Shown: positions 7,025-12,755 of the stretch, piece after piece | Numbering within the stretch: the stretch's first letter is position 1 | Layout: every line of letters starts with the position of its first letter | Source: Prevotellaceae bacterium | GTDB lineage: Bacteria; Bacteroidota; Bacteroidia; Bacteroidales; UBA932 | Reading direction: 5' to 3' | NCBI GenBank assembly: GCA_031268055.1 | Contig: JAIRXY010000140.1 | Span: 1-12,755, forward strand | Length of the DNA: 12,755 nt | Position numbers and translations under genes: made by a program | Notes under the pieces: model-generated | The model's database searches: none | What the model saw: only the letters and a program-made list of their open reading frames with translations | Told to the model about the DNA's origin: nothing

Positions 7025-7798
7025 TTAGTCTTGTAGCGTTGCGCACAGGAACTCGCGGTTGAGGCGGGCGATGTGGGCGATAGAAATGCTTTTGGGGCAC
7101 TCGGCCTCGCAAGCTTGCGTGTTGGTGCACGAGCCAAATCCCAGCTCGTCCATCTTGGCAACCATTGCCTTTGCGCGGCGGGAAGCCTCTACTTTGCCTT
7201 GCGGCAGGAGCGCCAGCGAGCTTACGCGCGCAGCAACAAACAGCATCGCCGAGCTGTTCTTGCACGTGGCCACGCATGCTCCGCAACCCACGCACGCCGC
7301 GGCGTCCATGCTCTCGTCGGCTTTAGGTTTGGGGATAGGGATAGCGTTGCCGTCGGGTACGCCGCCGGTGTTGACGGAGATAAATCCGCCGGCCTGCAAA
7401 ATTTTGTCGAATGCGCCGCGGTCTACCACCAAGTCCTTTACCACAGGGAATCCGCGGCTACGCCAAGGCTCAACGGTAATGGTGTCGCCATCTTTGAACT
7501 TGCGCATGTGCAGCTGGCAGGTAGTAACATCGTCGTCGGGGCCGTGCGCGCGGCCGTTGATGTAGAGCGAGCACATGCCGCAAATACCTTCGCGGCAGTC
7601 GTGGTCAAAGGTAATGGGGCCGCGGCAGCCCTTGTTGTAGGCTACGGCCTCTTTCTTTTCGCGTATCAGCTGCTCGTTAAGAATATCCATCATCTCCAAA
7701 AACGAAGAATCCGGCGAAATGTTGGCCACCTTGTACGTTTCAAAGTGCCCTTTTGCTTTTGCGTTTTCTTGACGCCAAACTTTTAGTGTAAGATTCAT
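7025..7798 (-). CDS. sdhB: Succinate dehydrogenase / fumarate reductase iron-sulfur subunit
   Basis: A 257-residue electron-transfer subunit that carries electrons between the flavoprotein SdhA/FrdA and the membrane cytochrome b. The [2Fe-2S] ligands are Cys68, Cys73, Cys76 ([10 protein letters not shown]) and Cys94. The [11 protein letters not shown] run and the downstream [12 protein letters not shown] supply the other two clusters. By analogy with E. coli FrdB/SdhB, Cys169, Cys172, Cys175 and Cys234 bind [4Fe-4S], and Cys179, Cys224 and Cys230 bind [3Fe-4S]. The sequence is of the Bacteroidales type, in which the enzyme usually works as a fumarate reductase. Two points are odd. About ten residues (around 54-63, [10 protein letters not shown]) appear inserted before the 2Fe-2S loop relative to homologues I remember. 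In addition, sdhC and sdhA, normally directly upstream, are missing: 394 noncoding bases and an oppositely oriented gene lie there instead. A promoter directly upstream shows it can be transcribed alone. Confidence 0.95.
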   Translation of the reverse strand: MNLTLKVWRQENAKAKGHFETYKVANISPDSSFLEMMDILNEQLIREKKEAVAYNKGCRGPITFDHDCREGICGMCSLYINGRAHGPDDDVTTCQLHMRKFKDGDTITVEPWRSRGFPVVKDLVVDRGAFDKILQAGGFISVNTGGVPDGNAIPIPKPKADESMDAAACVGCGACVATCKNSSAMLFVAARVSSLALLPQGKVEASRRAKAMVAKMDELGFGSCTNTQACEAECPKSISIAHIARLNREFLCATLQD

Positions 7799-7838
7799 AG
7801 CGATTTTATAGTTGGTTTACTCCTTTTATTTCACCGTG

Positions 7839-7869
7839 CAAACTTACATGAAAATCCTTAGATTTACAA
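7839..7869 (-). promoter_or_regulatory. Promoter of sdhB/frdB
   Basis: The minus-strand -7 box TAAGTTTG (7839-7846) matches TAnnTTTG and continues as TTTGCA. TTG at 7867-7869 is at the expected -33 distance (20-base spacer). The leader would be about 35 bases and contains an AGGAG at roughly 20 bases from the ATG, too far for a normal ribosome binding site. Confidence 0.75.
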
Positions 7870-8133
7870 GCGTGCGCACAAAAATCAGCGCCATTTCTTT
7901 ACCCTGACACCGAAAAATCGGCGCTGCTTACCCGTTGGCTACGCTGAGCAGAAATAATTCTTTGTTTTTCTACGTTATTGTTGCCCTTCGACCATTCAAG
8001 CATTGTTTTCTTACCCCCTCGCGCAAGCTAAAGGTGTAGCATAATATTGGCTTTTGGGGCGCTTCCGTATAAATTTTTTGAATAAACCGTGTAAATTATT
8101 GCATCTGAGTAGCACAGCAAAAAAAATATTTTA
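7870..8133. other. Intergenic region between divergent sdhB and the DUF4861 gene
   Basis: No gene or RNA was recognised. The only structure is AGCGCC (7887-7892) facing GGCGCT (7920-7925) across 27 bases, extendable by an A/T-rich inner stem. It lies upstream of the sdhB promoter. Confidence 0.5.
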
Positions 8134-8141
8134 TAACTTTG
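8134..8141 (+). promoter_or_regulatory. -7 box of the DUF4861-rhaM operon
   Basis: TAACTTTG is an exact TAnnTTTG. No TTG lies at the normal -33 distance; the nearest (8099-8101) is too far. The implied leader is about 46 bases. Confidence 0.5.
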
Positions 8142-8192
8142 GCGCAAATTCACCGCTTTTGTTTTTCCTAAACAGTAAAAAAAGTTTTTGTA

Positions 8193-9416
8193 ATGAAAAA
8201 CCAGACATTGCTTGTAGCGGCAGCCACGGCGCTGCTCTTTTCACCTTCGTTAAGCGCGAAGGAGCTTACCATTACGGTAAAAAATCCGCTAAGCACGGCG
8301 CGAACGGGCGCACCCGTTGCCGTCAGCGCAGCGCAAATACGCCAGCAGGATGCCGCGTACAGCGGCGGCGCGGTTGCGGTGTACGACGACGGCGCGCGCA
8401 TCTGTTCGCAGCTCGATGACTTTGACGGCGACGGCCGGGCAGACGAGCTGGCGTTTCTGCTGGACATGAAGGCCGGCGAGTCGAGAAAAATTCGCTTGGT
8501 TACGGGTGACGCCACGGCAGCGCCATGCGCAGCAGGCCGCGTGCACGCCCAGCTGTTTTTGCGCGATAAAGCAAGTAACACCATTACCCCTGTTCCGTCG
8601 GCAGCGTCGCCTACGGGCAACCTCTACAACAGCCTGCACCACCACGGGCCGGCGTGGGAAACAGACCTCATTGCCTACCGCGCCTACTTCGACGCTAAGC
8701 AAACCATAGACATTTACGGCAAGCGCAAGCAGCAGCTGGAACTGGACGCCAGCAAGTGGTACCCCACCGACGAGCAACTGGTGCAAGGCTTTGGCGACGA
8801 TATTTTGCTGGTGTCGGGCAGCGTGGGCGTGGGTACGCTCAAGGGTTGGGACGGCAGCAAGGCTATACATATAGCGCCGGTGGGCAACCGCGAGGCGCGC
8901 ATTGTGGCCGCAGGGCCGCTACGTACAGTAGTTGAAATGAGGGTGCAGAAGTGGATGTACGGGCTCGATTCTCTGGATGTGATATGCAGGTATATCACCT
9001 ACGCCGGGCATCGCGATGTGGAGGTTAGGGTGATTGGCGCCAAACCTTTTGCTTCGGACATGCTGCTCTGCACGGGCGTGCAGAAAATGAAAAAGTCAAC
9101 AGAATTTTTCTCGGATAAGTCGGGGCTTACCTGCGTGTGGGGAACAGGCTTTCCGGTGGACGATACGGTAAAATACGGCCTGCAAACCGTCGGGTTGGCG
9201 GTGGCAATCCCCGCCAACGTCTACAGCGGCGACGCAACCGATAAGGTTAACCACCTAACGCTGCTTGCTCCCAAGGGCGCAAAGGAGTTTACGTACTACT
9301 TCTGGGCAGTCTCGAAAAAGGAGGAATGGTGGCAGGTAAAGACGGCAAAGGCATTTTTTGATTTTTCAACCGACGAAAAACAGCTGGCGCTAAATCCGGT
9401 GATAGCTGAGTTCTAA
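8193..9416 (+). CDS. Exported DUF4861 family protein
   Basis: I recognise this 407-residue protein as a DUF4861 member, a Bacteroidota-rich family often seen in glycan-use loci and lacking, to my knowledge, a settled activity. A type I signal peptide is clear (residues 1-22, ending SLSA), so the mature protein is periplasmic or secreted, with no lipobox. Residues 76-85 read DFDGDGRADE, with D76, D78, D80, D84 and E85 spaced like a calcium-binding loop. A conserved-looking patch HHHGPAWETD (149-158), followed by RAYFDAKQTIDIYGK (163-177), is rich in His, Asp, Glu and Tyr and could be an active site. Much of the rest looks like beta strands. It precedes rhaM by 47 bases on the same strand, suggesting an operon and a link to rhamnose-containing substrates. 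Enzyme versus binding protein cannot be decided. Confidence 0.82.
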   Translation: MKNQTLLVAAATALLFSPSLSAKELTITVKNPLSTARTGAPVAVSAAQIRQQDAAYSGGAVAVYDDGARICSQLDDFDGDGRADELAFLLDMKAGESRKIRLVTGDATAAPCAAGRVHAQLFLRDKASNTITPVPSAASPTGNLYNSLHHHGPAWETDLIAYRAYFDAKQTIDIYGKRKQQLELDASKWYPTDEQLVQGFGDDILLVSGSVGVGTLKGWDGSKAIHIAPVGNREARIVAAGPLRTVVEMRVQKWMYGLDSLDVICRYITYAGHRDVEVRVIGAKPFASDMLLCTGVQKMKKSTEFFSDKSGLTCVWGTGFPVDDTVKYGLQTVGLAVAIPANVYSGDATDKVNHLTLLAPKGAKEFTYYFWAVSKKEEWWQVKTAKAFFDFSTDEKQLALNPVIAEF

Positions 9417-9463
9417 ATTTTGAACTTTTCTATCATGTAAATACATTTAAATTTTAAGCTGAT

Positions 9464-9787
9464 ATGACACGTTATGGAAGCGTTATCAGGGTACGTCCGG
9501 AAAAGCTGGAGGAGTACAAGAAGCTGCACGCCGAGGTATGGCCCGACGTGCTGAAAATGATTCACGATTGCAACTTGCGCAACTACAGCATCTACTACAA
9601 AGACGGCTTTTTGTTCAGCTACTACGAGTATGTAGGTACCGACTACAACGCCGACATGTCAAAGATGGCCTCAGACCCCGAAACCCAACGCTGGTGGGAT
9701 GTGTGCGAGCCATGCCAGCAGCCGCTCGAAACCCGCGCCGACGGCGAATGGTGGGCTTCGATGGAGGAGGTTTTTCATACGAATTGA
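9464..9787 (+). CDS. rhaM: L-rhamnose mutarotase
   Basis: A 107-residue protein of the RhaM family (PF05336), which interconverts the alpha and beta anomers of L-rhamnose so that the sugar can enter the isomerase pathway. The length matches E. coli RhaM (104 residues). The catalytic residues line up at the same positions: Tyr18 and His22 (YKKLHAEVWPD), Tyr41 (NYSIYY), and the Trp pair W77-W78 (QRWWDV). The C-terminal EVFH also matches the EVFY end of the family. There is no signal peptide, so it acts in the cytoplasm, while its operon partner is exported. No rhamnose isomerase, kinase, aldolase or permease is in the window. A large stem-loop begins 11 bases after its stop. Confidence 0.93.
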   Translation: MTRYGSVIRVRPEKLEEYKKLHAEVWPDVLKMIHDCNLRNYSIYYKDGFLFSYYEYVGTDYNADMSKMASDPETQRWWDVCEPCQQPLETRADGEWWASMEEVFHTN

Positions 9788-9797
9788 GCATGACCTT

Positions 9798-9874
9798 ACA
9801 TCCGTGCAGCTGCACCCGTATCGGCGTTACGCTGACCGTCAATGCGCCGATACGGGTACGCTGCTCGTGGATGT
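9798..9874. terminator. Long three-part stem-loop between convergent rhaM and the DUF4965 gene
   Basis: The core is a perfect 13-bp stem ACCCGTATCGGCG (9814-9826) / CGCCGATACGGGT (9845-9857) with an 18-base loop. Outer stems GCAGC/GCTGC (9806-9810/9860-9864) and ACATCC/GGATGT (9798-9803/9869-9874) bring pairing to 24 bp with small internal loops. It fills most of the 111 bases between two converging stop codons. No U-tract directly follows, so it may act as a transcription barrier or 3'-end protector rather than a textbook terminator. Confidence 0.6.
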
Positions 9875-9898
9875 GCATAAAAATATTCTCATCTTATT

Positions 9899-12373
9899 TT
9901 AGAGCTCTTCAAGCAGCTGCTTACTGAAAAATCCTCCGACCACCGAGCGTGCTTGAAAGCCGCGCTGGTTGGGTCTATCGGTAAAATACCAGTCGTTCAT
10001 TGGTACGCGGTCGGGGGTGACGTTGGCATAGGTATACAGGGGATGGATAAATTGCTCGAAAGTTGCTTTATCATCTGCCAGCGTAGCCGTCCATATAATC
10101 CAGTCGGCCTTGGTGTAGGTCTCCCTGTTGTCTAACGGCAGCCCGTAGACATTTTGTTTGGTAAGGTAGTAGGGGATTTCCTTTTTCGCCACCTCATCGG
10201 GGAATATGCCTAAATTCAGCAGCTTATTCCACACTAAATTGTATTTTTGGCTCCACGTGCCCTGCTGGTCGAAGGTGAGGCGATAGTGGTCGCCGTCGTC
10301 GGCCATTTTGAGCCACTGCTGCGCCATAGCTTGCGCCTTGCGGGTATATTCTTCGGCCACATCCTGCTTGCCGAGCATGTCCGCCAGCCTGCCGTAAGCG
10401 GCAATGCCGAGAATGGCCTTGATGGATAAGTTGGCGTTGTGCGCAAAGTGTCCCGCAAAATCGTCGGTACACAGCTGGTTTTCGGGGTCAAGACCTTTTT
10501 CTACCAGATAGTTTGTCCATGTAGTTAGCGTTTCCCAATGTTTTTCGGCATACTGCGCATGTCCCTCCCGCTGGGCAATGGCGGCAGCGAGGATAAGCAT
10601 GTTGCCGCTTTCCTCCACCGGCATATCGCCGCCGTAGGTTTGCCCGTTGGCTATGGGATAGGTGCCTACGTCGTGCGCGGCAAAGGGCTTTGTCCACTTC
10701 CCGCTTTCGCTGTAGTAGAGGATGTGGTTTAACAGGCCTTTGCACAGCTCGGGGTTGTACAGCAAGAACAGCGGCGCGGAAGGATAGGTTCTGTCCACCG
10801 TGCCGATAGAGCCGTTGCTGAAGTTTTCTTTCGAGAGAAAGAGCAGGTCTCCATTGGGGGCTTTCACGAGCTTGTGCGCCGCAATAGCCTGCCGGTAAGC
10901 GAGCGCGCATAGCTCGGCATACTCTTTGCCGCCCGCCGCAGCTGCCCTCCGCATTAAGTCCGCATCAAAGGCGTTGCATTCTTTGATGAGCTGCGGATAT
11001 TCCTCGTGGGCACGGGCAAAGGCGTCGAAAATGTCGCGCTGTCCGTCGCTGTTCCAGTAGGGGCGCAGGTTTTCGCCAAAATATTGAATGGAGTACAAGT
11101 CGTCGTAGCCCAGCATGATTTTGCCCGAAGCAGCGCCGCTTACTTTGCCCAGCGAGTGCACCACCGCCAAGTGGTCGTGCGTGCCGGAGGGCGCTGTAGC
11201 GGGTGTAGCGCGCTGCACAAACGCCGTGCGCAAATCTGCCGGAGCGCCGATAAAATATTGGAATGAAGGCGTATCTTCTCCGCAGAGATAAAAATAGCCC
11301 CAGTCGATGCGGAGGTTGTCGCCTTTCTTTCCCAAGATGTGCTGCGCTTCGCTGCCGGTTTTCAGGTAGGCCAGCCCGTCTTTTTTCACGCTTTCGGCGC
11401 GGCTATGCTGGTAGGACTTATCCACAGCCCACGCAGGCGACGCCTCCACGTAAACCGACACCTCGTGCGCTGCGCCGTCGGTGGGCGTTACGCGGTAGGA
11501 AATGTAGCTCACCGGACGGGATACCCACTCCAGATTATCCAGCAGCAAGGGCGTGGTAAAGGTCAGCTCCAGCTCCACCGCCCCGCACGCAAAAACATAG
11601 CGGGTTTGCGTAGCCTGTACATCCACGGAGGTCTGCTGCGCAGTTTGCTCCAAGTGGTAGGTTACCGGCGCTTCTGCGCTTAACCCAAAGTCTACCAAGG
11701 CTTCGCCAACACGGTTGATGCAGTGCGCCGCCAGCACGTTTCGGCCGGGCTTTAGGGTTTGCGTCGCTTTTTCGGGCAACGCCAGCGTTTTGCCCTCGGC
11801 GCAGACGTTGCCGGTATTGACAACCTCCACCCCATTTACGTAGATAAAAATATCGTCATCGTGCGAATAGTGCAGGTAAAGCGGCTTGGCAATATCTTCG
11901 GCCGTGAGGTTGACTTCGCGCCGCACCCAGATGTCGCGTACAGGCTCCTCCCACAAGGTCTGGACGGCGGCTTTATTCGGCGTGCCGAAGGCGGCTGTTC
12001 CTGTTTTCCATTTAGCGTCGTTAAAGTTCGGTTGCTCCCATCCTGCCGACGGTTGAGCGAAGGTGTAGGCGGCTTCCCACGCCGATTGTCCGGCGGTGGG
12101 CACTACTGTTTCGTACTGCTTGTTTTCTATGCCCATAAAGCGGTAGGCCTGTCCGTCTACCGTTATCGCGCCAATTAGCGGGAAGTCTTCGCCTGTCCAG
12201 TGCTTCACCGAGCCGTCGTACAGCTTGTCGGTAAACGACCAGCCGGACGTGTAGGGGTCAATAGTAACGAGCGGAAAAGCAGGGGCGCGCAAGTCGCTTG
12301 CGATATGTTCTGCTCCGTTTGGTTGGCAGGCAGCAAAGAGCGCCGCGAGAGGAAGAAAGAAAAATGGCTTCAT
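9899..12373 (-). CDS. Lipoprotein of the DUF4965/DUF5127/DUF1793 (glutaminase A-like) family
   Basis: An 824-residue lipoprotein: the signal MKPFFFLPLAALFAAC ends in a lipobox with Cys16. The order of regions is a short N-terminal DUF4964-like segment (about 25-90) and an apparent jelly-roll insert (about 98-232, with GWEQPNFNDAKWKTG and YSHDDDIFIYVNGVEV resembling galactose-binding-like beta-sandwiches). A DUF5127-type beta region (about 235-460) and a helical DUF4965/DUF1793 toroid (about 470-820) follow. The hallmark MPVEESGNMLIL (584-595), HDVGTYP (567-573) and KYNLVWNKLL (710-719) are present. The family name comes from fungal glutaminase A, but the alpha/alpha toroid and frequent location in polysaccharide loci make a glycan-related role as likely. 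Asp568, Asp583, Glu587 and Glu588 are candidate catalytic residues (inference). It converges with rhaM. No promoter box was found upstream. Confidence 0.85.
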   Translation of the reverse strand: MKPFFFLPLAALFAACQPNGAEHIASDLRAPAFPLVTIDPYTSGWSFTDKLYDGSVKHWTGEDFPLIGAITVDGQAYRFMGIENKQYETVVPTAGQSAWEAAYTFAQPSAGWEQPNFNDAKWKTGTAAFGTPNKAAVQTLWEEPVRDIWVRREVNLTAEDIAKPLYLHYSHDDDIFIYVNGVEVVNTGNVCAEGKTLALPEKATQTLKPGRNVLAAHCINRVGEALVDFGLSAEAPVTYHLEQTAQQTSVDVQATQTRYVFACGAVELELTFTTPLLLDNLEWVSRPVSYISYRVTPTDGAAHEVSVYVEASPAWAVDKSYQHSRAESVKKDGLAYLKTGSEAQHILGKKGDNLRIDWGYFYLCGEDTPSFQYFIGAPADLRTAFVQRATPATAPSGTHDHLAVVHSLGKVSGAASGKIMLGYDDLYSIQYFGENLRPYWNSDGQRDIFDAFARAHEEYPQLIKECNAFDADLMRRAAAAGGKEYAELCALAYRQAIAAHKLVKAPNGDLLFLSKENFSNGSIGTVDRTYPSAPLFLLYNPELCKGLLNHILYYSESGKWTKPFAAHDVGTYPIANGQTYGGDMPVEESGNMLILAAAIAQREGHAQYAEKHWETLTTWTNYLVEKGLDPENQLCTDDFAGHFAHNANLSIKAILGIAAYGRLADMLGKQDVAEEYTRKAQAMAQQWLKMADDGDHYRLTFDQQGTWSQKYNLVWNKLLNLGIFPDEVAKKEIPYYLTKQNVYGLPLDNRETYTKADWIIWTATLADDKATFEQFIHPLYTYANVTPDRVPMNDWYFTDRPNQRGFQARSVVGGFFSKQLLEEL

Positions 12374-12555
12374 GTGTTGATTGGTTTTAGCAGTTAAGTA
12401 ACGTAAAATAAATAATTTATTAAGGATTGCTTTTTCTGTGAAACAATTATTACAAGAGCTATACAGCTACAAAAAACTACACGGTTATCAAGAATTACAC
12501 AGAGAGCCACAGAGAATCTCAGTAGCGTAAACCTATTGCACTAACTCCTGCTTTA
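12374..12555. other. Intergenic region between the lipoprotein gene and the rpn gene
   Basis: An A/T-rich stretch with a small palindrome, AATAAA-TAA-TTTATT (near 12408-12422). Two CACAGAGA octamers lie 10 bases apart (12498-12505 and 12508-12515). No gene or clear promoter is seen. Confidence 0.4.
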
Positions 12556-12755
12556 TCATTCGTCTCTTTTTATATCCCGCAGCGTGCTGATTTTTTCTTT
12601 TGTCAAACCGGTTAAGTCTTCTATAAATTCAAGCGACAGATTTCTTTTCAAGCAGGATAGCGCAATTTTTTTTATGCCTTCTTCTATGCCTTCTTCTCTA
12701 CCTTGCTTCATGCCTTGTTCCAGACCTTGCTTCAGGCCTTCCTCTCTGCCTTCCT
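12556..12755 (-). CDS. C-terminal part of an Rpn-family PD-(D/E)XK nuclease / putative transposase, partial
   Basis: Sixty-five codons before a TGA at 12556-12558 are visible, open to the window edge. The chain starts with a charged, glycine-spaced coil in four-residue steps (EGREEGLKQGLEQGMKQG), then turns into IKKIALSCLKRNLSLEFIEDLTGLTKEKI-type helices. This tail is characteristic of Rpn recombination-promoting nucleases (PDDEXK_2, PF12784), whose catalytic N-terminal domain would lie outside the window. The DNA behind the coil is a 12-bp tandem repeat. Family members can nick or cut DNA and stimulate RecA-independent recombination. In Bacteroidota they are frequent accessory genes. It is encoded upstream of, and on the same strand as, the DUF4965 lipoprotein, with 182 bases between them. 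Confidence 0.78.
   Translation of the reverse strand, partial: EGREEGLKQGLEQGMKQGREEGIEEGIKKIALSCLKRNLSLEFIEDLTGLTKEKISTLRDIKRDE
12667..12755 (-). repeat. 12-bp tandem repeat encoding the Rpn coil
   Basis: Six full 12-base units plus a partial one (for example TGCCTTCTTCTA, TGCCTTCTTCTC, TACCTTGCTTCA on the + strand) run from 12675 to the window edge. Each encodes four residues of the form (E/Q)-G-x-(E/K). The units keep the frame, so slippage would change coil length without breaking the protein. Confidence 0.85.

Noticed and set aside
7799..8192. A riboswitch or leftover sdhA/sdhC coding remnant upstream of sdhB
   Set aside because: No recognisable riboswitch core and no reading frame resembling the flavoprotein or cytochrome subunit appears on either strand.
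8054..8419. A + strand open frame starting upstream of the DUF4861 gene
   Set aside because: It crosses the -7 box and overlaps the signal peptide region in another frame, with a composition unlike a real protein.
8289..8870. A long minus-strand open frame antisense to the DUF4861 gene
   Set aside because: Antisense open frames are common in GC-rich codon text. It has no motif and no promoter.

Overview
The window looks like chromosomal DNA of a Bacteroidota bacterium, most likely of the Bacteroidales. Two things support this. Five transcription starts carry the Bacteroidota -7 box TAnnTTTG. The proteins are also types typical of that group: a fumarate-reductase-type iron-sulfur subunit, an S9 peptidase with a secretion signal, a DUF4861 protein and a DUF4965/DUF1793 lipoprotein. 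Base composition is moderate and fairly even, and no plasmid, phage or intact insertion sequence is visible.

Layout. 1-1118 (+): the end of a probable DUF47/PhoU-like protein, then a complete Pit-family phosphate transporter. 1159-2406 (-): proA. 2489-2564 (-): an initiator tRNA-fMet with its own promoter and terminator. 2701-3645 (-): malate dehydrogenase. 3779-3863 (+): tRNA-Ser(UGA), divergent from mdh and followed by a striking 18-bp perfect inverted repeat. 4159-6678 (-): a secreted S9 peptidase, flanked on both sides by a diverged 38-bp direct repeat. 6679-7024: intergenic, with a REP-like palindrome and a heptamer tandem repeat. 7025-7798 (-): sdhB/frdB without sdhC or sdhA. 8193-9787 (+): a DUF4861 protein and L-rhamnose mutarotase. 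9899-12373 (-): a glutaminase-A-like DUF4965 lipoprotein, convergent with rhaM across a long stem-loop. 12556-12755 (-): the C-terminus of an Rpn-type PD-(D/E)XK nuclease.

How the genes fit together. The left half is housekeeping: phosphate uptake, proline synthesis, translation initiation, and two enzymes of the reductive (malate to fumarate to succinate) branch, mdh and frdB. The right half is accessory: an exported DUF4861 protein next to a rhamnose mutarotase, facing a surface-type lipoprotein of a family found in glycan loci. This suggests a small module for handling rhamnose-containing material, but no transporter, regulator, sugar kinase or isomerase is in view, so that role is inference.

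Most promising targets are the DUF4861-RhaM pair, the isolated frdB, and the intergenic repeats. I found no convincing new defence, CRISPR or mobile system.
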